From Euryodendron excelsum (Eukaryota; Streptophyta; Magnoliopsida; Ericales; Pentaphylacaceae), in contig CM065379.1 in assembly GCA_033060915.1 (NCBI GenBank), positions 32,018,318-32,082,317 on the forward strand: DNA of 64,000 nt. The letters are read 5' to 3'. The number at the start of each line of letters is the position of its first letter. The stretch's first letter is position 1. Positions 32,689-43,620 of this stretch are shown piece after piece. The notes under the pieces were generated by a model. It was given only the letters and a program-made list of their open reading frames with translations, had not been told where the DNA came from and made no database searches. The position numbers and the translations under genes were made by a program.

Positions 32689-35600
32689 CAGAGCCTCGTT
32701 CAACGTGAAAGGGGTCTGAAAATTGAACCTAAGAATCTCATATTTCGATATACAGAGCTCGAGCACCTCCAAAAACCTTAGCCTCCCTAGGTTTTCCCAA
32801 AACCTTAGCCTCCTTAGGTTCTCCAAACCCTAGCCACTATACACAAACCCTAGCCTCCTATACACTCATACACTTCCCCATACACTCATACACTAGCCTT
32901 TAACCACCCTTCGAAGATTTGAAGAGCTACCATCCAAAGCTTGAGGACAACCCTTGAAGACTGAAGGTGAAGATCAAGACCGAAGACCGAAGACTGCACG
33001 GCGCGCAAAATAAACAAGAAACAAGGTAGGCTTTCTCTTTAATTTTCTGCACTTCCCCCCTCTCTCTTCTCTCTCCAACCCACTTGGGTTTTCTCTATTT
33101 TAATCCCCCATCTCTTTCCCCACCCCCCCCCCTTTCTTTGCATGCTTGAAATAAGGGGATTCCCGGTCCATGTGTAGGATTGGACTATGGGAGAGTCACC
33201 GTGTCTGGGGCTTTCTTCTAGTCTAACCAGAGACCACGTGGGTCCGGCCCCCTTGATTATGTGGTGAAGCCTTAGCCTTGTATGTTCACGACCCCCAAAT
33301 TGCATTGTACATATCATAGTCTTGCATATTCCAAAATTCGTTTTCAAACTCGTTTTCAAAACCGTTTTCAAATTTGTTTTTCAAAATTGCATCAAAATCT
33401 TTTTTTCAAAAACTTTGTTTTCAAAACCACTTTCTTAAAGTGGTTCTAGCTCTCTTATGGCTAGAATCGCTTTAGGAAAGTGAGATGTTTTTATACCTTC
33501 TAAAAACTCTTTTTCTAAATCTCTCTTCCTAAAAATCTCTTTTTCAACATACTTTCCTAAAACTCTCCTCTCCAAAATTGTTTTCAAAAACTCCCTTCCA
33601 AAATCCATTTTTCAAAATTCCCTTTTTCAACTCCTTTCCAAAAACTCCTTCTCTTTAAAATCTCTTTCTAAAAACACTCCCTAGGTTCACCTTCCTAAAA
33701 ACTCTTTCCAAAAATCTCTCCTAAAAATCTTTCCAAAAACTCTCTTTTCCAAAATCTTCCTTCTAGAAATTTCCTCTCTAGGATTTCCTTCCAAAATCTA
33801 TGTTTCCAAAAACACACTTTCTAAAAAACTCCTCCCTAGGATTCCCTTCTAGAAAACCTTCGTTTCCAAAAACGCGTTTTCCAAAAAAAAAACTCTTTCC
33901 TTAGAGCCCAAACCAAACCCTAGAACTCACAATTAGGAAACCCTAGTTTTCTTTCCAAAAACATGATTTTCAAACTTTGCCCTAAACCTAGGTTTCCAAA
34001 ATTTTTTGTTTTTTACATCAAAACTATCCTTGTTTTCAAAACCTGTTTTCTACATCGAGACTAGAATTTTCCAAATCTAGGGTTTCTAGAATCTCCCTTT
34101 CCAAATCTTTTTCAAATCCTATCTTCCCTTCAGGAAACCAAATCCAATCTCCCCGTTTAGGAAACTAGATCCTATCCTCCGTTTTTGGAAACAAAATCAA
34201 ACCCTTGTTTTTAGAAACCAAATCCAATCCTTTCCTAATCCAAACCTTTCTTAATTCAATTCCTTCCTAAACCATAAGTTTCCTAAACTTAAACTTTAAA
34301 TCTTTCCTTAAATTTCAAAATCCAAATCTTTCCTAAACCTCTACTTTCCTAAATCTTAAGTTTCCAAAACTTGAACATAAAAATCTTTCCTAAACTTTAA
34401 AACTCAACTTTCAAATCTTTCCTAGTTCAACCCTTTCCTAATTCTACCCCTTTCAAACATCTTTTTCAAATCCAAGCTTTCAAACCTTTCCTAATCTCAA
34501 GATTTTCTAAAACTCTAAAAACTTTCTAAATTTCAAATCTTTCCAAATTCAAAACTTTCTAAATTTGAAACCTTCTTAAGTTAAATTTTTCTAAATCTAA
34601 AACTTTCTAAATTCTAAACTCTCTTAAACTTCAAATCTTTCCAAATCTAAGACTTTTATAAATTCAAAACTTTCTTAAGTTGAAACTTTCTTAATTCAAA
34701 CATTTTCTTAACTAAAAACTTTCCTTTTTCAAACTTTTCCAATTTTCAAAACTTTCCGATTTTCAAAACTTTCCTAATTTGGGAACTTTCCTAATCTGAA
34801 AACCTTTCCTTTTTCGAAAACTTTCTAAACTCAAAACTTTCCAATTTCAAAACTTTCCTAAACCTAAAACTTTCTTAAATTCCAAACTTTCCTAATTTCA
34901 AAACTTTCCAAAAATGAAACTTTCCTAATTCGAAACTTTCCTAAATCAAACATTTCCTAATTCAAACATTTCCTAAATCCAACCTTTCCTAATCTCCTAA
35001 ACCTTCCAAGTCGAGTCAAGCTTTTCCTAAGTCTAGGTTTCCTAAACCTTCATCTTTCTCTTTTTCAAAACAGGTCCAAATCTATCTTTTCAAATCAAAG
35101 TCCAATTTTCTCAATTTCAATTTCCAATCTCCTCTTCCAATTCCAAATCGAATTCAATTTCCAATTCAATCTCCTTCTTCAAATCCACTCTTCTCTTTTC
35201 AATCGGACTCCGGTCCGAACTACGACTGACCTGATTCCCCCAAAGGGATACGTAGGCAACCTCCATAGGTGCGGTCACAATACTTTCCAAACTTTCAATT
35301 CCACCCTCATGGGTGCGGTTTCCACATCTCAAATTCCAATTTCAAAATTTCTATTTTCAAATTTCTATTTCCAAATTTTCAAACTTTTCAATTTCAATTC
35401 TATTTTTTCAAATCAAATCAAATCAATTTCAAATCAATTTCTTTTCAAATCAATTTCTATTTTCCAATTCTCTTATTTTGCACTTGCATCTCATGCATCA
35501 TGCTAAATTAGTTTTCAAACATTGTTTTTCAAAGTGAATAGGGTTGAACTATAGTTAATTAAAGACTCTCATAGGTAAATCTAGGGTAGATTGACATGTA

Positions 35601-37282
35601 GATACCAAAAGGGCGGGGTAGGGTGATGGCTTAGTGCATCTTCCCTACACGTAACCAACCTCCGAGCCTAGATCACTGTTTTCAAAGATCAAACGGAGTT
35701 ATATTTCAAAAAGGGCTAAATGTTTTTCAAAGATTGCCAAAGAACCTGTTTTCTTAAAAACCCTCTCTTGAGGAGATGTTTTCAAAATTGTTTTTCAAAA
35801 CCCCTAAGTGTAGTTTTCGGATTATGTCTAGTTTTTAGGTGACCTAACTCACCTTAATCAAGTTAGGTGGCGACTCCAAATCTTTTTCAAAAGCCCTTTA
35901 TTCAAATCAATTTTCAATTCAAACCTAGTCGCACTCATTCTTCTAGAAGGGTGAATTCTAACGAGAGAGTACAGCATTTTTCCAGCTTGGGTGAGTATTC
36001 CTCGAGTGCAAAAAATCTGGGCGCGACATAGGGCTTGACTTGGGCTCTAAGGAAAGAATTTTTTGGAAAGTGTGTTATTTGAAAACAAGTTTTTGGAAGG
36101 AAATCCTAGAGAGGAATTTCTAGAAGATGAGTTTTAAAAAGAGAGCTTTTGGAAAGAGATTTGGGAAGCAACTTTTTGAAAAGAGTTTTTAGGAAAGTGA
36201 ATTTTGAGTAAAGCGTTTTCTAGGAAGGAAACCTAGGGAGTGTTTTTTAGGAAAGAAACTTTGAGGAGAGTGTTTTGGAAAAGAGTTTAAAAAGGAATTT
36301 TGAAAATTAGATTTTTGGAGGGAGTTTTTAGAAAACAATTTTGGGAGGAAAAGTTTTTGGAAAGCATGTTGAAAGAGAGATTTCTGAAAATAGAGTTTTT
36401 TGGAAAGTATAAAAACGTCTCACTTTCCTAAAGCGATTCTATCCATAAGAAGCTAGAACCACATGAAGAAAGTGGCTTTGAAAACAACAAGGAGTTGAAA
36501 ATATGGACCATGTTGGTCACTTTAAATATAGCACTTTCCTAAAGCAACCCCAGCCATGGAAATGCTAGAATCACCCTAGGATTGTGATTTTGAAAACAAA
36601 TTTTGAAAAAGAAGATTTTGATACAATTTTGAAAATAAGTTTGAAAACGATTTTGAAAATGACTTTTAGAAGAATGCAAGAATCATGATATGCACAATGC
36701 AAATTTGGGGTCGTGAACATAGAAGGTTAAGGCTTCACCACATAATCAAGGGGGCCGAACCCAAGTGGTCTCCGGTTAGACTAAAAGAAAGCCCCCAACA
36801 CGGTGACCCTCCAATAGTCCAATCCTACACATGGACCGGGAATCCCCTTGTTTCAAGCATGCAAAGAAAGGGGGGGAAATAGATGGGGGATTAAAACAGA
36901 GAAAACCCAAGTGGGTTAGGAGAGAGAAGAGAGAGGGGGAAGTGCAGAAACTTAAAGAGAAAGCCTACCTTGTCTTGTTTATTTCACTTTGCTTTGCGCG
37001 CCTTGCTTTCTTGCTTTTTCTTCGATCTTCGCTTCAGTCTTCAAGAGCTTTGTCTTGGTCTTCGGGAGCTTCGAGTTGCAGCAATCCAAGTCTTCAATGG
37101 AGGGTTGGAGGCTAGTGTATAAGTGTATAGGGGTGTGTATGAGTGTATAGGAGGCTAGAGTTTAGCTAGGGTTTGGAAAACCTGGAGAAGTTAGGGTTTT
37201 AGGAGTGTACGAGGTCTGTATATCGAATATTAGGGTTTTCAGACTGATTTTGCAAACCTCTTTCACGCTGGAAGAGGGTCTG

Positions 37283-37368
37283 CATTTATAGAAATAGGAT
37301 AGACCTGGTGCCTGTTACAGTGGTGCCAGGCCAAATAACCTCTTGGCGCCACTAGGAGTGGCGCCAAG
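37283..37368 (-). promoter_or_regulatory. Reverse type 2 LTR promoter
   Basis: The minus-strand TATAAATG is at 37283-37290. The palindrome at 37342-37368 has 12-bp perfect arms CTTGGCGCCACT and AGTGGCGCCAAG around AGG, the longest such stem in the window. Confidence 0.75.
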
Positions 37369-38584
37369 CCATTTTTTGGCTTGGCGCCACTGCTAGTGGC
37401 ACCAGCTAGTAAGGAAACTTTGTAAGTCAGCAAGTAACGTATCTTGGGAAGATTTGGGCGCCTGTATTACTGACTACCATGCAATTTTTAGCCTAGCTTC
37501 ACTAGAAGTGACTCCGGGAAGTCCGGGAATGATTTAAGAGAGCAGGATTGGCCCGAAAGGCTAGGAAAAGGGCAGGAACACTTAGAACAGTGTCTCAGAG
37601 GTATTTGACTTGCAAAATGAAGATAGGATGTGTCGGAAGGATTGACCGGGCCATTAGGGACAAAACGGTCAATCGGGCCGAAAAGCTACCGGGACGGACC
37701 CAGAATGTCCTGGAAAAAGACTGGAAATATGAAAACATTATTTAGAATAATCACAAAGGTTGCCGGTTTGATACCCAGAGTCGGTGTGGTTGGAAAAGGT
37801 GACCGGCCCACTAGGGGCAAAACGGTCATTTTGCACTGGGTTTGCATGAACTGACTCGAAATAATCCGAAAAGATAAAGAAAGGTTGAGAACACTATAAA
37901 AAGTATTTTCGAGAGGCTACCGATTTGGTACCCAGGGCCGATGTGGTTCCCGAGGCATTCAAATGCCTAGGGGCAAAATGGTCATCTTGACCAGAAAATC
38001 TCGGAATTGACCTGAAACTAATTATAAGGCACCTAATCATGCCGGATTGCCTTTAAGACAATCTTGAAAGGTTGGACTTACCGTTCTGAGGATTCAAATG
38101 TATTCTCGAGAAACATACGAAAAAATGGCCCTAAGGGCAGTTTAGTCATTTTTCACCAAAGTGGGCTAGCAGGCACTAGTGTTGACCTGGGTTTTGAGTA
38201 TTTCTGCCACTTTGACGGCGATCGTGTGATACAAGGATTTGTTGGCAATTCCCTATATCGACCTGTTTGCGAGTATTTCCGCTACTCTGACGGTTACGAT
38301 GTTTGCGAGTATTTCCGCTACTCTGACAGCTCTCAATCATTCCCGAGACTGCCTGATCTCGGGAAGTTGCTAAAGGGACTTAGCGCCTGAGAATCAACTT
38401 TCTCGAAAGGCGTGCCTAAACAAACATTTCTGCATTGGCGGGTTAGCAGGCACCAAAGGTGGACCGTTCTACCATCTAGGGGACTTGAGGTCTTGTCCCG
38501 GTCGACAGGTTTAAAGGGACTTACCATTTCGAAGAGATTTTCTTTAAAAAACGGGCCGGACTGTCTCGAGGAATCAACTGTCTC

Positions 38585-39190
38585 GATAGAGGGATTGGAA
38601 TTGGAATTGGACTTGGAAAGAGGACTTATTGTCTTGGGAAAGACGCGCCTAATTTGGAATTGGAAAGGGGACTTACCGTCTTCAGAAAGACGTGCCTAAT
38701 AGGATTGAAAAGGGGACTGACCGTCTCTGGAAAGACGTGCTTGATTTGAAATTGGAAAGGGGACTTATCGTCTTCAGAAAGATGTACCTGATTTGGAATT
38801 GGAAAGGGGACTTACCATTTTCGGAAAGACGTGCCTAATTTGGAATTAAAAAGGGGACTTACAGTCTTCGAAAAGACGTGCCTAATTTGGAATTAGAAAG
38901 GGGACTTACCATTTTTGGAAAGACGTGCTTGATGGAATAGATTTACCATCTCGAGGAATCAACTGTCTGCGAGAGAGGGATTGGAATTTAGAAAAGGAAT
39001 TGGAAAAGGGACTTACCGTCTTTAGAAAGACGCGCCTAATTTGGAATTAGAAAGGGGACTTACAATCTTTGGAAAGACGTGCCTGTTGGATTGGAAAGGG
39101 GACTTACCATCTTAGAAAAGACGTGCCTAATTTGAAATATGGAAAGGGAACTTACCGTCTTCGGAAAGACGCACCTGGTTTGGAATTGGA
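38585..39190 (-). repeat. Hairpin array, GTCTT/AAGAC class, with a short GAGTA array at 38190-38345
   Basis: Units of about 45-50 bp read GGGGACTTACCGTCTTCGG plus AAAGACGTGCCTAATTTGG on this strand. Each holds the inverted repeat GTCTT...AAGAC. About twelve units are present, some with one mutated arm. Confidence 0.85.
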
Positions 39191-39383
39191 AAAGAACAAT
39201 GCCCCTAAGGGCATTTCGGTCATTTTGCCTCTGTTTGGGCCTAACGGGGCCTGTGAAGCGATGAATAGACAAGATTAGACTTAAAGAGTTGATTTCGATT
39301 GGAATACGTCCATATTGACTTGAGTACAAGTCTGGACGAACCGTAGACTACCGAACAGTCAAAAATGGGGTGCTTACACACTG

Positions 39384-40837
39384 CCCACAATGGTTGAAAG
39401 CAAATTTGGAAAGAACGGTGACAAGAAGGAAATGTGAGGGGAAAGAAAAGCTTCCTCGTACATTAAAAGAAGGAAGAAATAATGCAATATTCAAAAAAAA
39501 AATAAAATGATGGGATGCCTTGAGAAATCAATAAACTGTGCAAATAGCAATGCTGGGGCAAAAATCAAAAGAAACAATGAACCTTATCTGGGTAAAAGTT
39601 TGTACAACAACAACAAAAACAACAAAAAAAAAGGAGAGAGAGAGAGAGAGAGAAAGAGACCCAAAGAGGAAAAAACCTGAAAAAGTGATCACCGGTAAAC
39701 CCCAAGAAGAGTGTGACACTTTGGGCCTTTAAAACCCTTCTTTTTGAAAACCCCATAACCTAGCCACACTACAACCCAAGGAAAAGTCCTCTCAAATCAA
39801 AAAAGATTGCTTAGTCTAAACAAGTTCAGAACAAAATGGCGACATTCGATAAAAAGGAAAAAGGGTGAACAAAACAGTAAAAGCTTAGTTAAGATAGTTC
39901 TAGTTCATTATCACCCCTATTAAGGAGTAGAAAGATTGTTTGAGCCTGTATATCCTTCATTCCTCATCTTTAACTTAGCCTATATTACGGTCCAAAGTAA
40001 ACCTTCTCGGATTGAAGATGGAAACTACCCGCTCTTTTGCCCAAGGCTACTTCAGTTGTCACCTAGAGAGCCCACTAATTCAAATGTGAGATCCCCGAGA
40101 GGAAGTTGAGCGAGTGTCCAGTACTTCCTCTTCCAGTAAAAGAGAGGAGAGTCAGGTCAAAAAATGAAAACTCTAAGAGTGGGACAGCTACTATCTCACC
40201 GCAACAAGAAAAGGGCATAACAAAGAGGGAAATCTTCAAGGAAGGGGTAAAAGTCCGAAATGATCAGCTCCCGGGGAACACCCGATTAAACCCAGAAAAT
40301 CGGTGCCTACCTCTAGGCCTGTTTTCATGAAATTTCTGTATACCTGTGCGCTTTGCCTAATCACGTGCAACAATACACCCACCTTTTTCACAACTATTTA
40401 AAGCTTGCACATACCCACCATTTCTTATGTCATGATTTCTATACCCCTGTGTTTATATTCTTATTCATTATATTTCCACATGCATACATCCAAAACAAGA
40501 TTAAAAAGAGAATCCATCATCATCTCATGAGAAGAAAAAATAATAATGTATATATAACCATCATATAATCATCATCCGTAAAGGCTAACACACGACCTCA
40601 AAATATAAACAATAATGTCAGCCTAACACAATCATAACTGTGCCGGCAAGTGAAGAGAGGCACCTCAAGGAGCGGGGTCATCATCTAAGTCAAAGTCACC
40701 ATATCTGGCACATACGAGGAAGGCTGGCTGGAGGAAGCTCCGGCATCATAAAGGCCCTGACCAAGGAAAAAAAAAAAAAGGAAAGAAAACCTAGCATTAG
40801 AACACAGAGGATGCATAAAGAACACTAAAATGATGAA
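39384..40837 (+). mobile_element. Element B region 3' of the reverse solo LTR
   Basis: No coding region is recognisable on the plus strand. The region contains an (AG)n microsatellite near 39632-39656. It also holds the right arm of the inverted repeat (39670-39850). It forms the downstream flank of the antisense PMD frame. Confidence 0.6.
39670..39850 (-). repeat. Right arm of an inverted repeat in element B
   Basis: The reverse complement aligns with 28500-28666. GATTGCTTAGTCT and AAGTTCAG at 39805-39829 are the clearest anchors. Without the inserted LTR the arms would be separated by only about 290 bp. Confidence 0.65.
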
Positions 40838-42457
40838 TCATAAATAGCATACCCAGCGGGCCTTTATCAAAGATATACGGGCAATCAAAGCCTCTACCTC
40901 AGCACGATACTGATCTCATGCCTGGCAAGCTGCTAAGTACTCCTCCTCAAAAACAAAACTCTGGGCTCGATGCCATAGCTCCACTACCTTATGACCGGCC
41001 ACCTACCCTCCAACCACTAGGTCCAGCTGAGTAAAAGTGCCAATAGACCTTGCCCTGAAATGAGCCCTGTAGTCCACGCCGGACAGAAGAAGGAAGCAGT
41101 CGCCAGGAACCCAGACTATGTAAGGGATCACCACCCTGGCCCGATAAAATCCAAACATGTACTAGGGAGGATCCATAGCAGCACAGAAGTCGGTATGTAG
41201 CTGCCGCCAATGACGTTATCCCAAGTACGTATCCCATGAAAAAGGGCCTCGGAAAGTGACCCGCGACCTAGAAAAAAGGATGAGATCCCTCATGCCAGTA
41301 TACTGAGGGGATCGGCGGTAAGGCGCCCAAGATACGTCTTGAGGTCTCAACAGCTCCAGGTTAGCCCGGGGGGCGACAAAATCTGTAAGTAGGGACCACT
41401 GAACTACTTGCTATCTGGCCCATCACGTGGCTCACAGGAACGTATCGTCAACTAACACCTCTGGTCATTGGACAGGCAAGTACTTATAGCTCCACCATAT
41501 TAGAAATTGCCAAAAGCCCAACAAGCTCCCCCATGCACTGGAAGTCCTCACTCTCATCCCTCGTAAGAAGCTAGCAAAAGTAAAGGCACCCCAATCTACG
41601 AAGTCCAATGCATCCAAGTCTGCTACTAGGCTCACCAAGGGTAAAGGAACCGTCGACTTGTTATTATTACAAAAGCAACTAAAGACGACGTATAGTACCA
41701 ACCAACACCTCATGATGACCTGATTGGCAGGAGAGGGCTCGAGTGCAAATGTTGTCTCTGTTGGGCATAAAAGTGAAGCCGAGAAGCTCAAGCCTGCAAT
41801 CCCTGGCACTCCCAAGAGAAGACAAGCCTCATCCAGAGGGACAGCCCATAAAGAAATCGAAACACCTCCAAAAGACAGTCCAGTAATCATGGCCTAGTCA
41901 ACGGGAGTAAGCCCCAGCTCAAAGCCTACCCAGTGCACAGTCCCAGTCTCCCCGAACCACCGCTCCAATAGCTTGATTGCTATTCGATGATCAAGCCTAT
42001 CCATTTGAAACGTCATAAAGGCACCAAAGCCGATCCGGTGCAGGAAATCCTGATAGGACGGGGCTGATGCCTTCATGGCTCTCAAGGCTAAAATACTCGC
42101 CCCTCTAAAGGAACTGTGAGTTGATGATGGCATCCGACCATAGCGCGAATACAAGCTCTCTAATTGGTCATCCATACAAGAAGTATCCCTTCGACTGTCT
42201 CGAACTAACAGCATGTCATAGCCTATCCGTGGGTCAACAGCCAGATCAACGTCATCCTCAGCCCTCTCGTCCAGAGAAACCGAGGGCTGTCTCGTAGCAG
42301 AACTACCACTGAAGTACGTCTTGCTCGAAGATCGCTGAAGCCGATTGCTGCCGCCCCTAGCTGAACCGCTCTTGCTAGCGTTGCCCTCCCCAGGATCAAT
42401 CTGCGGTGCCTTACCATGGCGCCTCCTGTCAAAACCGTCACCACCTGCCTCCGACAT
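40838..42457 (-). pseudogene. Antisense Plant Mobile Domain (PMD) reading frame of element B
   Basis: A single minus-strand frame runs 539 codons from ATG 42457-42455 to TGA 40840-40838. It is broken by nine in-frame stops (41894, 41465, 41432, 41423, 41411, 41216, 41162, 41003, 40916) but by no frameshift. Residues 1-125 are Ser/Arg-rich and probably disordered. From about residue 140 it shows the PMD pattern: IAIKLLERWFGETGTVHW, ELGLTPVD, AMITGLSFGG, then RCWLVLYVVF, LVADLDALDFVDWGAFTFAS and LELLRPQDVSWAPY. PMD proteins (Arabidopsis MAIN/MAIL1 family) act in silencing and genome stability, and related ORFs occur in antisense in some Tat elements. The ATG follows an acceptor-like TTACTCTTTCAG, so an upstream intron is possible. 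The domain is recognised by eye, and the C-terminal third is the least certain. Confidence 0.85.
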
Positions 42458-42534
42458 CCTGAAAGAGTAACAACATGTAGAAAATTGATCAGTTACCAAA
42501 TATGTACAAAAAAGTAAAAAGATAAATATGTCAA

Positions 42535-42535
<1 letters not shown>

Positions 42536-42584
<49 letters not shown>
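42536..42584. repeat. Run of 49 A (poly-T ahead of the antisense frame)
   Basis: This is an uninterrupted homopolymer followed by A/G-rich sequence to about 42630. On the minus strand it is a pyrimidine tract ending about 80 nt upstream of the PMD start codon. Assembly length may be unreliable here. Confidence 0.9.
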
Positions 42585-42590
<6 letters not shown>

Positions 42591-42639
42591 GAAAAGAAAA
42601 GAAAAAGAAGAAAAAAAAAGGAGGCTAAGGTCCCATCCA

Positions 42640-43620
42640 AGTCTCATTTCAAAACTTCAAACCAATTTCTCGGGCTTTCCCTTCAAAAGCCCCGTTTCAA
42701 AGTTTTCAACGGGTTTTCGAACTTTCTCCTCAAAAAGTCTCATTTCAAAATTTCAAACCAGTTTCCCAGGCATTCTCCTCTAAACCCCTATTTCAAAAGT
42801 CTTTAACGGTTTTCTGAGCTTTTTCCTCAAAAATTTTCATTTCTAGATTTCAAATTGGTTTCCCGGGCTTTCTCCCTTAAAGGCCCTGTCTCAAAGAATT
42901 TCAAACCGGTTTCTCGGGTTTTCTCCTCAAAAGCCCTATTTCAAAGTTTTCAACGGTTTTCTAAGCTTCTTCCTCAAAAGGTTGTTTCTAATTTCCAAAC
43001 CAGTTTCTCAGGCTTTCCCTTCAAAGGCCCCGTTTCAAAGTATTCAACGGGTTTTCGAACTTTCCCCTTAAAAAGTCTCATTTCAAAATTCCAAACTGGT
43101 TTCCCAGGCTTTCTCCTCAAAAGCCCTATTTCTAAATGTCTTCTAACGGGTTTTCGAATTTTCCCCTCAAAAAGTCTCATTTCAAAATTTCAAACTGGTT
43201 TCCCAGGCTTTCTCCCTCAAAAGCCTTGTTTCAAGATCTTTTCTAATGGTTTTCTGAGCTTTTTCCTCAAAAAGTTTCATTTCTAGATTTCAAATTGGCT
43301 TCCCAGGCTTTCTCCCTTAGAAACCCAGTTCAAAGAATTTCAAACCGGTTTCTCAGGCTTTCCCCTCAGAAGCCCCATTTCGAAGTTTTTAACAGTTTTC
43401 CAGACCTTTTCCTGAAAAGTTTGTTTCTAAACTTCAAAGCGGTTTCCCAGGCTTTCTCCTTCAAAAGCCCCATTCCAAAAAGTCTTCCACGATTTTTTTG
43501 AAATAGGTTTTCTCGAGTTTTCTCCTTTAAAAACCCTACTCCTAAAAAGTTTTTAAAATTTTGGTTTCTCCGGGCTTTCACCCTCAAAAGCCCAATTCTC
43601 AAAAATAATTGCTTTTCCAA
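42640..43620 (+). repeat. About 96-bp tandem array in element B 3' UTR
   Basis: A phrase of the form CCGGTTTCYCRGGCTTTCTCC plus TCAAAAGCC recurs near 42667, 42761, 42857, 42908, 43002, 43099, 43196, 43296, 43348, 43440 and 43563. The main spacing is 92-100 bp, with some half-spacings of about 50 bp. Each unit also has AACGGGTTTTCGAAC-like text. Tandem arrays in the 3' UTR are known for Ogre elements and can seed satellites. Confidence 0.85.

Larger units (their letters stand above)
30735..36028 (+). mobile_element. Solo Tat LTR, type 2, nested inside a reverse solo LTR (5294 bp)
   Basis: It runs from TGTAAGCACCCCATTTTTGACC to GGGCGCGACA. It is the deepest insertion seen (element A, element B, reverse LTR, this LTR), and both of its termini are unmutated. 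It contains the longest GAGTA hairpin array, the cleanest type 2 promoter, a G-poor tract, a stem-loop (35203-35218) and TGGCGACTCCA at 35868, which is 160 bp from its end. Confidence 0.93.
30730..36033 (+). repeat. 5-bp target site duplication TAGGG flanking a nested solo LTR
   Basis: TAGGG is present at 30730-30734 and 36029-36033. Confidence 0.92.
36034..39378 (-). mobile_element. Reverse solo Tat LTR, type 2, second segment
   Basis: It continues 28667-30734 and ends AATGGGGTGCTTACA at 39378, the reverse complement of the canonical LTR start. The joined LTR is about 5.4 kb. The reverse promoter is at 37283-37375 and the hairpin arrays are at 38190-39190. Confidence 0.9.
28662..39383 (-). 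repeat. Target site duplication CACCG/CACTG flanking a reverse solo LTR
   Basis: CACCG at 28662-28666 and CACTG at 39379-39383 differ by one transition. They bracket a reverse-strand LTR that runs TGTCGC...TTACA. Confidence 0.75.

Noticed and set aside
42457..42640. Upstream extension of the antisense frame with a poly-Phe run to ATG 42640
   Set aside because: The Phe run is a translation of the 49-base A tract. The internal ATG at 42457 follows an acceptor-like site and begins protein-like sequence.
41894..42640. Free-standing host gene on the minus strand
   Set aside because: It lies between the gag region and the polypurine tract of a bounded LTR element, so it belongs to the element.
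42528..43286. Plus-strand open frames across the 3' UTR array
   Set aside because: They arise from the 96-bp repeats. The repeated peptide pattern follows the repeat period and the opposite strand is equally open.
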